A DNA stretch of 64,000 nt from Brevibacterium picturae (GCF_900105045.1 NZ_LT629739.1:2170001-2234000), one strand, 5' to 3'; positions 25,295 to 34,388 are shown, counted from the first letter of the stretch. The notes: a model not told the origin generated them from the letters alone. A program made the numbers and translations.

Positions 25295-26620
25295 ATGACT
25301 TTGGCATCCGAAACCCAGAACCGAAAGACCACTGTCGATCCCCGAACCACGACCAGCACCTTCGACCCGGATCGTCTCATCGATGAGCGTCGACCCGGGT
25401 ACTGTCTCGACGCTCCCTTCTATCTGTCCGAGGAGTTCTTCCGCCGGGACGTCGACGCGGTGTTCGCCTCGACCTGGATCTTCGCGGCGGCCGCCGCCGA
25501 GGTGCCCGAGCCCGGCGATTTCGTCACCATCGACATCGGCGACTACTCGGTCATCATCATCCGCGATGACGACGAGGAGATCCGCGCCCACCACAACGTC
25601 TGCCGCCACCGCGGCGCTCGCCTCCTGTCCGAGGCCAACGGGTCCGTGGGCAACATCGTCTGCAGCTACCATCAGTGGACCTATTCTCCCGAGGGCGACC
25701 TCATGTCCGCAGGCGTCCAAGCTTCCGGCTTCGACAGGACCTGCTTCTCACTGCGCTCGGTCAACGTCCGTGTCGTCTCGGGACTCGTCTTCATCTGCCT
25801 CGCGCAGAACCCCCCGGAGGACTTCGCCGAGGTGGCCGACCGCATCTCGCCCTACCTCGAACCGCATGCCCTGGACAGAACCAAGGTCGCCGCCCAGGTC
25901 GACCTCGTCGAGCACGCCAATTGGAAGCTCGTCATGGAGAACAACCGCGAGTGCTACCACTGCGAAGCCGGTCACCCCGAGCTGACCTGCACCTTCTTCC
26001 CGACCTACGGGTACAGGCCCGAGGAGATCCCCAAACGCCTCAAGCCCGCCTACCAGCGCTACCTCGACGCCGAGGAGCGACTGCGCGTCAACAGCGAACG
26101 CAACAACCTGCCGACCGAACTCATCGAGGAGCTCAGCGGTCGCCCCACCGGGTTCCGGATCGAACGGGCCGCGCTCGACGGCAAGGGTGAGTCGTACACG
26201 ATGGACGGTGCGGCCGCCTCGGCGAGGCTCCTCGGCGAATTCGACACCGCAGAGCTGGGGCGGCTGTCGATGCACACCCAGCCCAACGCCTGGTTCCACT
26301 TCATGGGCGACCACGCGGTCACCTTCTCCCTCGTGCCGCTGGGCCCCGATAAGACACTGGTCCGCTCGACCTGGCTGGTGCACGAGGACGCCGTCGAGGG
26401 CGTCGACTACGACGTCGAGAACCTCACAACCGTGTGGAAGAAGACGAACGAGCAGGACGCGGCCCTGTGCGCGAAGGCCCATCGGGGCATCTCCTCACCG
26501 GCCTACCTGCCCGGACCCTACGCCCCGACGGAGGCCGACCTCGAGGAATTCTGCACCTGGTACATCGAACGGCTGCAGGCACACAGAGCACAGAACAGCA
26601 CAGGAGGGCAGAGCCGATGA
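25295..26620 (+). CDS. Rieske non-heme iron oxygenase, GbcA/stachydrine-demethylase type
   Basis: This terminal oxygenase has about 441 residues; ATG 25295 is preferred over an in-frame upstream start inside the operator. The Rieske 2Fe-2S ligands are CRHRGARL and CSYHQW. The mononuclear iron site follows in NNRECYHCEAGHPEL, with the bridging acid of the family. Length and motif spacing match the aromatic-ring-hydroxylase alpha subunits that oxidatively N-demethylate quaternary amines (GbcA, Stc2, CntA). It would use O2 and electrons from the coupled reductase to remove one methyl as formaldehyde. The specific substrate is inferred from the cluster. Confidence 0.87.
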   Translation: MTLASETQNRKTTVDPRTTTSTFDPDRLIDERRPGYCLDAPFYLSEEFFRRDVDAVFASTWIFAAAAAEVPEPGDFVTIDIGDYSVIIIRDDDEEIRAHHNVCRHRGARLLSEANGSVGNIVCSYHQWTYSPEGDLMSAGVQASGFDRTCFSLRSVNVRVVSGLVFICLAQNPPEDFAEVADRISPYLEPHALDRTKVAAQVDLVEHANWKLVMENNRECYHCEAGHPELTCTFFPTYGYRPEEIPKRLKPAYQRYLDAEERLRVNSERNNLPTELIEELSGRPTGFRIERAALDGKGESYTMDGAAASARLLGEFDTAELGRLSMHTQPNAWFHFMGDHAVTFSLVPLGPDKTLVRSTWLVHEDAVEGVDYDVENLTTVWKKTNEQDAALCAKAHRGISSPAYLPGPYAPTEADLEEFCTWYIERLQAHRAQNSTGGQSR

Positions 26621-27813
26621 CCATCGACCAGAACACAGTGCACTCCGGTTTCGACGCCACAGTCGACGGGGTTGACGCCACAGACCGCGGGATCGATGCC
26701 GAGCTGACCGGGATGGTCGAATGTGTGTCCATCACCGAGGTCACGCACGACGTCAAGAGCTTCGAACTCTTCGCACCCTGGCTGGCCAGGATCGACTTCG
26801 AGCCGGGCCAGTACGTGACCGTGCGCATCCCCGAACTCGACCTCGAGCGCTGCTACTCGATCGCCTCGGCGCCGTTCGGTACGAACACCTTCACTCTCAC
26901 CGTCAAACGTGTCGACGGCGGTGCGGTGTCGACGCACCTGCATGATGTGCTGGCCGTCGGTGACCGTGTCCACGTCGACGGCCCCTACGGCCTGTTCAGC
27001 ACCAGCTTCCACCCAGCCGCGAAGCACCTGTTCGTCTGCGGCGGCTCGGGCATCTCCCCGATCATGTCGATGGTGAGATCCCTGCTGGCCCGACCAGCAG
27101 GAACCCTGACCGACATCGTGCTCATCCACAACGCGGCCACCCCTGCCGACATCATCTTCCGCCCCGAGCTCGAGCAGCTCGACGAGGTTCCCGGTGTGCG
27201 CGTGGTGACGATGTGCTCCCGCGACTCCGCCGCCGAGGTGTGGGCCGGCCGGCGCGGTCGCATCACCCGTGAGACCCTCGCCGAGGTGGTCCCCGAGTTG
27301 GCAGATCGTGAGACCTTCGTCTGTGGTCCCGCCGACTACATGTCCGCAGTTCGGATCATGCTCGACGAGCTCGGTGTCCTCGGCAGCCGGGTCCACGAGG
27401 AGTCCTTCGTCTTCGCGAAGACCCCTGCCGAGCGACTCGCGAGGAAGGGCGCGGCGGCAGATGCATCCACAGCCGGCGGTGTTGAGGCATCGGCAGCGGG
27501 CATTGGCGCGTCGCACCCACCAGGGGCAGTCTGCGGCGGATCGCCGCTGCTCAGCTTCGGCATCGACTTCACGACCAGCGGCAAGCACGTCGACTGCGAC
27601 CCTGAGACCACGGTCCTTGATGCGGCCGTCGAAGCGGGTATGGTCTTTCCTTCCTCATGTGAAGAGGGAATGTGTGGAACCTGTAAGTCCGTGCTGGTCA
27701 GCGGCGAGGTCGAGATGAATCATGCGGGCGGCATCCGACCCAAGGAGATCGCGGCCGGCAAGTTCTTGCCCTGTTGCTCGACCCCGCTGAGCGACCTCGT
27801 CGTCGAGCGGTGA
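26617..27813 (+). CDS. Ferredoxin-type oxygenase reductase (GbcB-like)
   Basis: This electron-transfer protein has 398 residues; ATG 26617 overlaps the oxygenase stop (ATGA). The order is an FAD domain with ERCYSIASAPFG, an NAD domain with FVCGGSGISPIMSMVRSLL and ETFVCGPADYMSAV, an Ala-rich linker at about 270-300, and a C-terminal plant-type 2Fe-2S domain with CEEGMCGTCKS and a final CC. It passes electrons from NAD(P)H via FAD and 2Fe-2S to the Rieske oxygenase. The Ala/Gly linker (AAADASTAGGVEASAAGIGA) is longer than usual for the family. Confidence 0.88.
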   Translation: MTIDQNTVHSGFDATVDGVDATDRGIDAELTGMVECVSITEVTHDVKSFELFAPWLARIDFEPGQYVTVRIPELDLERCYSIASAPFGTNTFTLTVKRVDGGAVSTHLHDVLAVGDRVHVDGPYGLFSTSFHPAAKHLFVCGGSGISPIMSMVRSLLARPAGTLTDIVLIHNAATPADIIFRPELEQLDEVPGVRVVTMCSRDSAAEVWAGRRGRITRETLAEVVPELADRETFVCGPADYMSAVRIMLDELGVLGSRVHEESFVFAKTPAERLARKGAAADASTAGGVEASAAGIGASHPPGAVCGGSPLLSFGIDFTTSGKHVDCDPETTVLDAAVEAGMVFPSSCEEGMCGTCKSVLVSGEVEMNHAGGIRPKEIAAGKFLPCCSTPLSDLVVER

Positions 27814-27842
27814 CGCACCTCTTCATGGAGCGGTGCCGGTAC

Positions 27843-28484
27843 TCAGCTCGCCGCGATGCCGATGACGATCGCCTGCACCCGAGGGATGAGCTCATCGAGA
27901 TCGTGGTGTTCGACCCGCAGCCACTGCTCCAACTGCGCGGCGGAGAGGACGGACATCACCGCCTCGGCGCGCAGCCGGGCCTCCTCTGCCCGGACGTCTG
28001 CCCGGTCCTCTTCGACGAGGATCTCGACGTGACGACGCCAGAAGGGGTAGCCCGCTCGGTCGAAGCGCCCGCGGGGGCTTGACTCCTCGGTGAGGAGGAC
28101 GAGGTCGAGGTTGGCCGAGATGTGCCGTATATATGCTTCGGCGAAGGCCGACAGGCGCACGACTCCGGGCGCACCCGGGCCCAACGGAGGTGGCCCCTGC
28201 AACATCCGCGCATGCATATCGCGGACCCGATCATCGAGCAGCGCCGAGGCGATGCCCGCCTTGTCGGTGAAGTTCCGATACAGGGTGCCCTTGCCGACCT
28301 GAGCACGTCGCGCCAGCTCGTCCATGGTCAACCAGGCAACGCCGCCGGTGGCCAAGAGCTGCGCCGCGGCATCGAGGATTCGGCGTCGATTGCGCTGCGC
28401 ATCGGCGCGCAGCGCAGGCTCGGGTGCCGCCAGCGGAAGAAGGGCTCTTCCATAAGCGGACTGCGGTCCGGTATGCTCGCTCAT
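27843..28484 (-). CDS. TetR family transcriptional regulator
   Basis: This repressor has about 213 residues from ATG 28484. The HTH is at about residues 30-75: RRRILDAAAQLLATGGVAWL, then MDELARRAQVGKGTLYRNF, a textbook TetR signature. A C-terminal ligand-binding helical domain follows. It is divergent from the quinone-oxidoreductase-like gene with a 64-bp gap. A perfect palindrome just upstream of its start and a second copy inside its first codons are the likely operators. Confidence 0.88.
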   Translation of the reverse strand: MSEHTGPQSAYGRALLPLAAPEPALRADAQRNRRRILDAAAQLLATGGVAWLTMDELARRAQVGKGTLYRNFTDKAGIASALLDDRVRDMHARMLQGPPPLGPGAPGVVRLSAFAEAYIRHISANLDLVLLTEESSPRGRFDRAGYPFWRRHVEILVEEDRADVRAEEARLRAEAVMSVLSAAQLEQWLRVEHHDLDELIPRVQAIVIGIAAS

Positions 28485-28501
28485 ATACGGACTATAGTCC
28501 G
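28457..28501. promoter_or_regulatory. Twin TetR operators
   Basis: CGGACTATAGTCCG at 28488-28501 is a perfect 14-bp palindrome. CGGACTGCGGTCCG at 28457-28470 is the same site with two changes at the centre. Centres are 31 bp apart, about three helical turns. The perfect copy contains TATAGT on both strands, so binding would block -10 recognition. Confidence 0.65.
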
Positions 28502-28548
28502 GATCAGATTCCGAACGAAAGCACGACATCGATTTCGAGGAGGCAGCG

Positions 28549-29508
28549 ATGACGTTCGTCAAGGTTGAGCAGCACGGCGGTCCAGAGGCATATGTCCAGG
28601 TGGCCAACGAGGAGCTGACACCTGGCGAGGGGCAGATACTCGTCGAGCTGAGCGTGTCGGGAGTGAACTTCCTCGACGTGGTGCAGCGTAGTAAGGCGCT
28701 GCCTACTCCATTCCGTGCAGGAGTCGAGGGAGTCGGCGGGGTCGTCTCCACGGGTGAGGGCGTCGAGGGTTTCGAAATTGGTGCTCGCGTCGGTTGGATG
28801 GCTGGCGGGCAGGGCAGCTTCTCCCAGTTCGCTCTCGTTCAGGCGGACAAGGCGGTTCCACTCCCCGATGACATCGACGATGAGACCGCAGTAGCCGCCC
28901 TCATGCAGGGCATCACCGCCCACTATCTGACCACGGACACACACGCGGTGACCTCGGACGATGTCGTCGTGGTCCACGCCGCGGCAGGTGGGCTCGGACA
29001 GCTGCTCACTCAGGTCGCCGTCCTCAAAGGTGCCACGGTAATCGGCACAACCTCGTCGGAGGAGAAGGCCGAGATTGCTCGGAAGAACAGCGCCGCCCAT
29101 GTCTTCGGCTATGAGGATTTCGCCGAGAAGACGCTGGAGGTCACGGACGGCCTCGGCGCCACGGTCATCTACGACGGTGTCGGTGCCACGACCTTCGACA
29201 ACGACCTCACGGCCGTGCGGACCCGCGGCACCATCGTCGTCGTCGGCAACGCCAGCGGCCCGGTCCCACCGGTCGACGTCAACACGCTCAACACCTCGGG
29301 TTCACTGTTCCTCACCCGTCCGACCGTCGCCGACCACGTCCGCACAGCGGCGGAGATCCGCAGCAGAACCGATGAGATCTTCACTTGGATCCGCAATGGT
29401 GACCTGACCATGAACGTCGGTGCGCGTTATCCCATCGCCGAGGTGGCCGACGCCTTCACAACACTAGAATCCCGTGCGACAACCGGAAAGATCGTCCTCG
29501 AGCACTGA
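28549..29508 (+). CDS. Zinc-free alcohol dehydrogenase / NADPH:quinone reductase-like
   Basis: This 319-residue medium-chain oxidoreductase starts at ATG 28549 after GAGGAGG. The GroES-like half has SGVNFLDVVQRSK and the Rossmann motif is VVVHAAAGGLGQLLTQVA, as in QOR. No zinc-ligand cysteines are present. It reduces quinones or alpha,beta-unsaturated carbonyls with NADPH. It is controlled by the divergent TetR regulator and is embedded in the betaine island, where it might deal with reactive aldehydes such as formaldehyde-derived products. That last role is inference. Confidence 0.85.
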   Translation: MTFVKVEQHGGPEAYVQVANEELTPGEGQILVELSVSGVNFLDVVQRSKALPTPFRAGVEGVGGVVSTGEGVEGFEIGARVGWMAGGQGSFSQFALVQADKAVPLPDDIDDETAVAALMQGITAHYLTTDTHAVTSDDVVVVHAAAGGLGQLLTQVAVLKGATVIGTTSSEEKAEIARKNSAAHVFGYEDFAEKTLEVTDGLGATVIYDGVGATTFDNDLTAVRTRGTIVVVGNASGPVPPVDVNTLNTSGSLFLTRPTVADHVRTAAEIRSRTDEIFTWIRNGDLTMNVGARYPIAEVADAFTTLESRATTGKIVLEH

Positions 29509-29545
29509 GCCCTCGAATACTGATTCCTCAGCAGCGCAGATTCAA

Positions 29546-31618
29546 TCAGAGCCCCATCCCCACACGCAGTCCCTCGAGGATGGCGGCATGGACGTTGCGG
29601 GAAGCGACGGCATCACCGATCCGGTAGAGCGCAAAGGGAGCACTCGCCTCGGCGGCGGTGTGATTGGCAGTGCTGCCATCATGAATGCGGTCGGGTTGGG
29701 TCTTTCCGTGGACCCAGGCGTCGAGATCGATCTCGCCGAAGTTGGACGAGTGCGACTTGAGCGCGAAATAGACCTCGTCGTTGGGTGTCGTACCGAAGTC
29801 CACCACGACCGCATCGGTCTCCAGCTCGGTTTCGAGACCCGAGTAGTCGTTGCGCAGTCGCGCCGTGACCAGCTTGCCGATGGTCTGCGGTTTTGCCGCG
29901 AGCCTTTCGCCGAGGTGGACCGTAACACCGAATTCGGAGAACACCTGCAGATACGCGGGCGAATTCATGGAACCGACATCGACGCCGATGGTGCGCTCGG
30001 GGCTGACGTAGGTGACCTCTTGTCCATTGCGGGCCAGATGCTCCACAGCGTCGAGGGCGGGATAGAAGCCGTGGTCATCGAAGACCAGGACTCGGGATTT
30101 GTTCCGCAGGCAGTCATTCATGACATCCCAGACGTCGAAGGAGGGACCCTCCTCGCGGAACGGGTAGCTGGCATCGGGCACGCCCCCGGTGGCGATGATG
30201 ACGACGTCGGGTGCTAGGGCCAGGATGTCGTCCTCCTCGGCGAAGGTGTCCAGCTTGATGTCGACCCCATGCTTTCTACATTGCTGGACCCTCCAATCGA
30301 TGATGCCGATGAGATCGCGGCGGCGCTGAGAGTGGGCGGCGATCCTCACCTGGCCTCCGGCCACCGAATCGGCCTCGAGCAGGGTCACGCGATGTCCGCG
30401 CACTGCGGCCACACGCGCGGCCTCGAGACCTGCCGGGCCGGCTCCGACGATGACGACGTGCTTGGGGCCGACGCCGACATCGCGGGTGACCTCCTGCGGC
30501 AGATCGGCCTCACGCCCGCTGGCGGGATTGTGGATGCAGGTCGCGGCACCGGAGGTGTAGATGCTGTCGAGGCACATGTTCGCGCCCACACAGGGGCGGA
30601 TGTCGTCCTCGCGGTGCTCCTCGATCTTCTTCACGAGATAAGGGTCGGCCAGCTGTGCCCTGGTCATGCCCACGAGGTCGAGGCAGCCGTCCTCGATCGC
30701 GAAGCGGGCGGTGGGCGCATCGGCGATCCGGGCCGCGTGGAGCACGGGGATGTCGATGGACTCCCGGATACGACGGCAGGTCTCGAGCCATGGTGCCGAG
30801 GGTGTGCCCATGCCCGGGATCGCCTCGGCGAGCTCCTTGTCCGAGCTGATGGTGCCGACGTTGAGGTTGAGGAAGTCGATGCCGTGGGCGGCGTATTCCT
30901 TGAGTGCATCGATGGCGAGGTCCTCGGTGATGCCGTTCTCAAACTGCTCGAGCACCGACATGCGAACGCCGAGGGCGAGTCCGTCTGAGGCGCCGCGCAT
31001 CGCGTCGATGATCCTCAAAGGGAAGCGCATGCGAGCCGCGAGGTCGCCGTTGTAGTCATCTTCGCGGTCGTTGAATCTGGAGGCGAAGAAGTAGTCGATG
31101 AGGTGGCCGGTGTGGAGGAACTCCAGACCGTCGAACCCAGCCGCCTTCACCCGTGCCGTTGCCGCCGCGAAGTCGTCGACCACGCGCTCGATGTCGAAGT
31201 CCTCCATGGCTTTGGTGAAGGAGCGGTGGGTGGGTTCGCGGTGCCGCCCTGATGAGACGAGGGGCAGCCAGTCGGCCGTGAAGTTCGAATTGCGCGGACC
31301 CAGGTGGGTCAGCTGGATCATGACGGCGGTGCCTTCGGCGTGGCAATCCTCGGCGATCGCGGACAGCCACGGGACCACCTCGTCGGTGGAGAGGTCGACA
31401 TTGCCGAACGCGGCGGGGGAGTCCTTGGACACCGTGGCCGATCCGGCTGTCATCGTCAGCCCCACCCCACCGCGGGCCTTCTCCCGGTGATAGAGGCGAT
31501 ACCGGTCCTTGGGCATGCCGAGCTCGGTGTAGGCAGGCTCATGCGCGGTGGAGACGATGCGGTTCTTGAGCTGAACAGACCCCAACGTGAATGGCTGGAG
31601 CAGAGGATCGAGGGACAT
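29546..31618 (-). CDS. OYE-type FMN/4Fe-4S/FAD amine demethylase (DgcA / N-methylproline demethylase type)
   Basis: This enzyme has about 690 residues from ATG 31618, preceded by AAGGAGG. The N-terminal half is an old-yellow-enzyme TIM barrel binding FMN. The Fe-S cysteines are in RPCVGANMCLD and AATCIHNP, a spacing I associate with DgcA and N-methylproline demethylases, not 2,4-dienoyl-CoA reductase. The C-terminal half has two nucleotide folds, the first being VVIVGAGPAGLEAARVAA. It would oxidatively remove a methyl from a tertiary or secondary amine made by the Rieske oxygenase. It is divergent from a GntR regulator gene. Confidence 0.82.
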   Translation of the reverse strand: MSLDPLLQPFTLGSVQLKNRIVSTAHEPAYTELGMPKDRYRLYHREKARGGVGLTMTAGSATVSKDSPAAFGNVDLSTDEVVPWLSAIAEDCHAEGTAVMIQLTHLGPRNSNFTADWLPLVSSGRHREPTHRSFTKAMEDFDIERVVDDFAAATARVKAAGFDGLEFLHTGHLIDYFFASRFNDREDDYNGDLAARMRFPLRIIDAMRGASDGLALGVRMSVLEQFENGITEDLAIDALKEYAAHGIDFLNLNVGTISSDKELAEAIPGMGTPSAPWLETCRRIRESIDIPVLHAARIADAPTARFAIEDGCLDLVGMTRAQLADPYLVKKIEEHREDDIRPCVGANMCLDSIYTSGAATCIHNPASGREADLPQEVTRDVGVGPKHVVIVGAGPAGLEAARVAAVRGHRVTLLEADSVAGGQVRIAAHSQRRRDLIGIIDWRVQQCRKHGVDIKLDTFAEEDDILALAPDVVIIATGGVPDASYPFREEGPSFDVWDVMNDCLRNKSRVLVFDDHGFYPALDAVEHLARNGQEVTYVSPERTIGVDVGSMNSPAYLQVFSEFGVTVHLGERLAAKPQTIGKLVTARLRNDYSGLETELETDAVVVDFGTTPNDEVYFALKSHSSNFGEIDLDAWVHGKTQPDRIHDGSTANHTAAEASAPFALYRIGDAVASRNVHAAILEGLRVGMGL

Positions 31619-31710
31619 GGTTCCTCCTTCTTCGCAGGAACGACAGTGGTTGCTTCGCAGGAACCACACCGTGGTGTCGACAACCCCAATTCGACTCGAT
31701 CGAAAAGGTA

Positions 31711-31729
31711 GTAGTCGATAACCGATTAC
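31711..31729. promoter_or_regulatory. Candidate GntR operator
   Basis: GTAGTCG at 31711-31717 and CGATTAC at 31723-31729 are inverted, matching in six of seven positions around a 5-bp spacer. The site is in the divergent promoter region of the demethylase and gntR genes. Small spaced palindromes are usual for FadR-subfamily GntR proteins. Confidence 0.4.
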
Positions 31730-31785
31730 TTCACTCAATCGTGAGTCGTTGCGGCTATGCTGTCAATAGTCATCCAAGGAGAATT

Positions 31786-32535
31786 TTGATCAGTAACGAG
31801 TCAGCCTCACCTGCTGTGAAGCGATCGACACCAGGGTCGGCAGCGCCGTCGACGCCGCGGCCGGGGCTTGCGCCGGGACCACCCCGACCCGATTCGGCCC
31901 CGACGTTGAGGGAGCATGCGCTCCTCGTCATTCGCCATGCGATCACGACCGGCGACCTCGACGAGGATACGATCTACTCGGCAGCGGGACTGGCCAAGCA
32001 GCTAGGCATCTCGCTGAGTCCGGTCAGAGAAGCAATGATGTCTCTGGTCACCGAAGGCACCGTCGAAGCCGTGCCCAACAGGGGCTTCCGGCTGGTGCCC
32101 GTGACCAGGGACGATCTCGAGGAGATCATCCGGATCAGGGCCCTTCTCGCCGATCCCGCGGTAGAGGCCCTGTGCGCGCGGGTCTCCGAGGATCCAGCAT
32201 CCTGCGAGACTGCGCTCGGTGAACTTCGCCGGAATGCCGAGGATGCCCAGGCCGCAGCCGTGGACGGCGACACGGTCGGATTCATGACTGCCGACCGGCT
32301 GTTCCACGAACATCTTCTCGAATACGGGCTCGGGCGCAGGGCTGCGGAGATCAGCCTGCGCCTGCGCGACCAGTCACGAGTCTTTGCGGCACATTCGATC
32401 GCGACCATAGTCGACTCCGAGTCGGCGCAGCAGATCGTCGACCTCGTCGGCCTCATCGAGACGGGTCGCACCGACGAGGCGCGCGCCCTCGTCGTCGACA
32501 ACCTCTTCTACTTCAAACGCGCCGAGAACCGCTAG
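31786..32535 (+). CDS. GntR family (FCD domain) regulator
   Basis: This regulator has about 249 residues. The start TTG 31786 is chosen because AAGGAG lies four bases before it; the open frame begins inside the divergent demethylase gene. After a Pro/Ser-rich stretch of about 40 residues comes the wHTH: LREHALLVIRHAITTGDLDE, then AAGLAKQLGISLSPVREAMM. The FCD effector domain follows with DRLFHEHLLEYGLGRRAAEI, whose histidines usually bind a metal. It should sense a carboxylate from the pathway and repress the demethylase and perhaps the symporter. Confidence 0.85.
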   Translation: MISNESASPAVKRSTPGSAAPSTPRPGLAPGPPRPDSAPTLREHALLVIRHAITTGDLDEDTIYSAAGLAKQLGISLSPVREAMMSLVTEGTVEAVPNRGFRLVPVTRDDLEEIIRIRALLADPAVEALCARVSEDPASCETALGELRRNAEDAQAAAVDGDTVGFMTADRLFHEHLLEYGLGRRAAEISLRLRDQSRVFAAHSIATIVDSESAQQIVDLVGLIETGRTDEARALVVDNLFYFKRAENR

Positions 32536-32550
32536 CGGAGCCCGGCAGGA

Positions 32551-34071
32551 TCACACCTTCACGATCGGGATCGGCATGGAATCCGTATCGAGGTCGGGGT
32601 TGTCATCCTGGGTGCGGGCCAGTTCGACAGCTTCCTCGTGCGTGGCAACGGTTGGGAATGAACCGAGCAGCGGCCTGTGCGCCGATTCCTTCATCAGGAG
32701 CACCGCCACGAAGGCGACGATCGAGAAGAACATGATGTAGAACGCCGGCATGTACGAGTTCCCGGTGAGGTCGATGAGCGCCTGACTGAACAGCGGGGTG
32801 GTGCCTCCGAACAGCGAGACGCCGAGGTTGAACGTCAGTCCCATGGCACCGTAGCGCGATGCTGTCGGGAACAGGGCCGGAAGCGTCGATGCGAGGCAGG
32901 CGATGTAGAAGCCGGCAGGCAACGCGACCATGAACAGGGCGATGGTGACCGCCCACATCTCACCGATCTGCATGATCGCGAAGGCCGGGACCATGAGGAC
33001 GATCGTCGTTCCCGAAGCCACCAGGAAGACGAACTTGCGGCCCATCTTGTCGGAGAGTCGACCGATCAGCGGCAGGCACGCGGACATGATGACGAGCACC
33101 GGGATGGTGACAATGGCGGCCTGGACGTTCGTGACCCCGACGGTTTCCTCGAGATAGGTCGGCATGAAGCTCGTCAGTGCGTAGCCCACGGTCTGCGAAC
33201 CCGCGACGATGGCGATGCCGATGAGGATCTCTTTCCAGAAGTGACGCACGACGCCGATGAGGCCGTGGCGAGCGTACTTGTCGTCCTTGACCTTCACATC
33301 GAGTCCCTCGGCGACCGAGGCTTCGAAGCTCGGTGTCTCGGGGATCTTCAGGCGGAACCAGATGGCGACGGCGCCGAGTGGAATGGCGATGAGGAACGGG
33401 ATCCTCCAGCCGCCGTCGACCATCGCGGTGTCTCCGGCGACGGCCGTGGAGATGATGGTGGTGATGGCAACGGTGCCCGCACCGGCCGCGAAGCCGAGGT
33501 AGGAACCGACATCGAGCCAGGCGGCCCAGAATCCGCGCGACTTGTCCGGTGCGAACTCGGAGACGTAGGTGGTTGCACCTGCGTATTCGCCGCCGGTGGA
33601 GAAGCCCTGGATCATCTTGAGCAGGTAGAGGGGAATGATCACCCACAGGCCGATCTGGCCTGCGGTGGGCAGCACGCCGATGAGGGCGGTGGCGGTGGCC
33701 ATCGTGGCCATCGTGAAGAAGAGGACCTTCTGTCGCCCGATCTTGTCACCGAGAGGCCCGAGCACCATGCCGCCGAGCGGACGGACGAGGAAGGAGACCG
33801 CGAAGCCGAGCAGCGTGACGAGGAGACCCATCTGCCTGTCCATGCCTTCGGTGAAGACAGAGGTCATCGTCACGGCGAGATAGCCGTAGACACCGAAGTC
33901 GAACCATTCCATGAAATTGCCCACCGTGGTGCCGCCGATGGCGGTGCGGATGGACTTCGGCTCGATGACGATGCAGTGATCGGCTTCCAAGCGCTTCTTC
34001 TTGAGTGCTTTGCGTTCTCGGCGGGCTGGTTTCTCCGCTTTAGGCGCGGTATTTTCGACGTCTTCTGACAT
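32551..34071 (-). CDS. MFS metabolite:H+ symporter, ProP-like
   Basis: This 506-residue permease is of the MHS family. A basic cytoplasmic head (KPARRERKALKKKR) precedes TM1 with GNFMEWFDFGVYGYLA, the MHS hallmark seen in ProP and the alpha-ketoglutarate permease. GDKIGRQKVL is the conserved loop 2-3 motif. ProP relatives import proline, glycine betaine, stachydrine and similar zwitterions, which matches the demethylation genes next door. It lies 15 bp from the convergent gntR gene. Confidence 0.88.
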   Translation of the reverse strand: MSEDVENTAPKAEKPARRERKALKKKRLEADHCIVIEPKSIRTAIGGTTVGNFMEWFDFGVYGYLAVTMTSVFTEGMDRQMGLLVTLLGFAVSFLVRPLGGMVLGPLGDKIGRQKVLFFTMATMATATALIGVLPTAGQIGLWVIIPLYLLKMIQGFSTGGEYAGATTYVSEFAPDKSRGFWAAWLDVGSYLGFAAGAGTVAITTIISTAVAGDTAMVDGGWRIPFLIAIPLGAVAIWFRLKIPETPSFEASVAEGLDVKVKDDKYARHGLIGVVRHFWKEILIGIAIVAGSQTVGYALTSFMPTYLEETVGVTNVQAAIVTIPVLVIMSACLPLIGRLSDKMGRKFVFLVASGTTIVLMVPAFAIMQIGEMWAVTIALFMVALPAGFYIACLASTLPALFPTASRYGAMGLTFNLGVSLFGGTTPLFSQALIDLTGNSYMPAFYIMFFSIVAFVAVLLMKESAHRPLLGSFPTVATHEEAVELARTQDDNPDLDTDSMPIPIVKV

Positions 34072-34160
34072 CAGAGGTGCCTCGTTTCAGATGAAATTCG
34101 GTTATCTGCCAGCCGCAGAACTCGTAGATTCTGAGAGGTTGGTTTGTGACAATGCAGAAC

Positions 34161-34189
34161 ATCGTTACTCGATTAAACACCCATGTCAA
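34161..34189 (-). promoter_or_regulatory. Promoter of the ProP-like symporter
   Basis: On the minus strand a perfect TTGACA (34184-34189) lies 16 bp from TAACGAT (34161-34167), about 90 bp upstream of the symporter start. This is the best housekeeping-type promoter I found in the window. Confidence 0.5.
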
Positions 34190-34322
34190 TAAAATCGGTG
34201 AGCTGAGTCACGAAAAATTGTCTCTGGGTCGAGAATTCTGCGGGTCAAGTGTGAACGGGCATCATATTTACGTCAGGCGGACCTGCGTTTATTGGGCGCA
34301 GAGCTGTGACGGAACAGCGGCG

Positions 34323-34388
34323 GGGCCCCTGCGTGGTGTCGGCGCGATTCCTGCAGGGGCCCGGGCGCAGTTTCGGTAGGGCCCCTGC
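34323..34388 (-). terminator. Competing hairpins downstream of the sigma-fusion gene
   Basis: GGGCCCCTGC occurs at 34323-34332 and again at 34379-34388. Its complement GCAGGGGCCC at 34353-34362 can pair with either one, giving two exclusive 10-bp stems. The site is about 110 bp past the stop of the sigma-fusion gene and is probably its terminator. Confidence 0.5.

Noticed and set aside
32677..34068. 463-residue open frame antisense to the ProP-like symporter
   Set aside because: It is a high-GC third-position shadow: composition is His/Asp/Glu/Gly-rich, with no domain or membrane pattern, while the opposite strand has a clear MFS protein.
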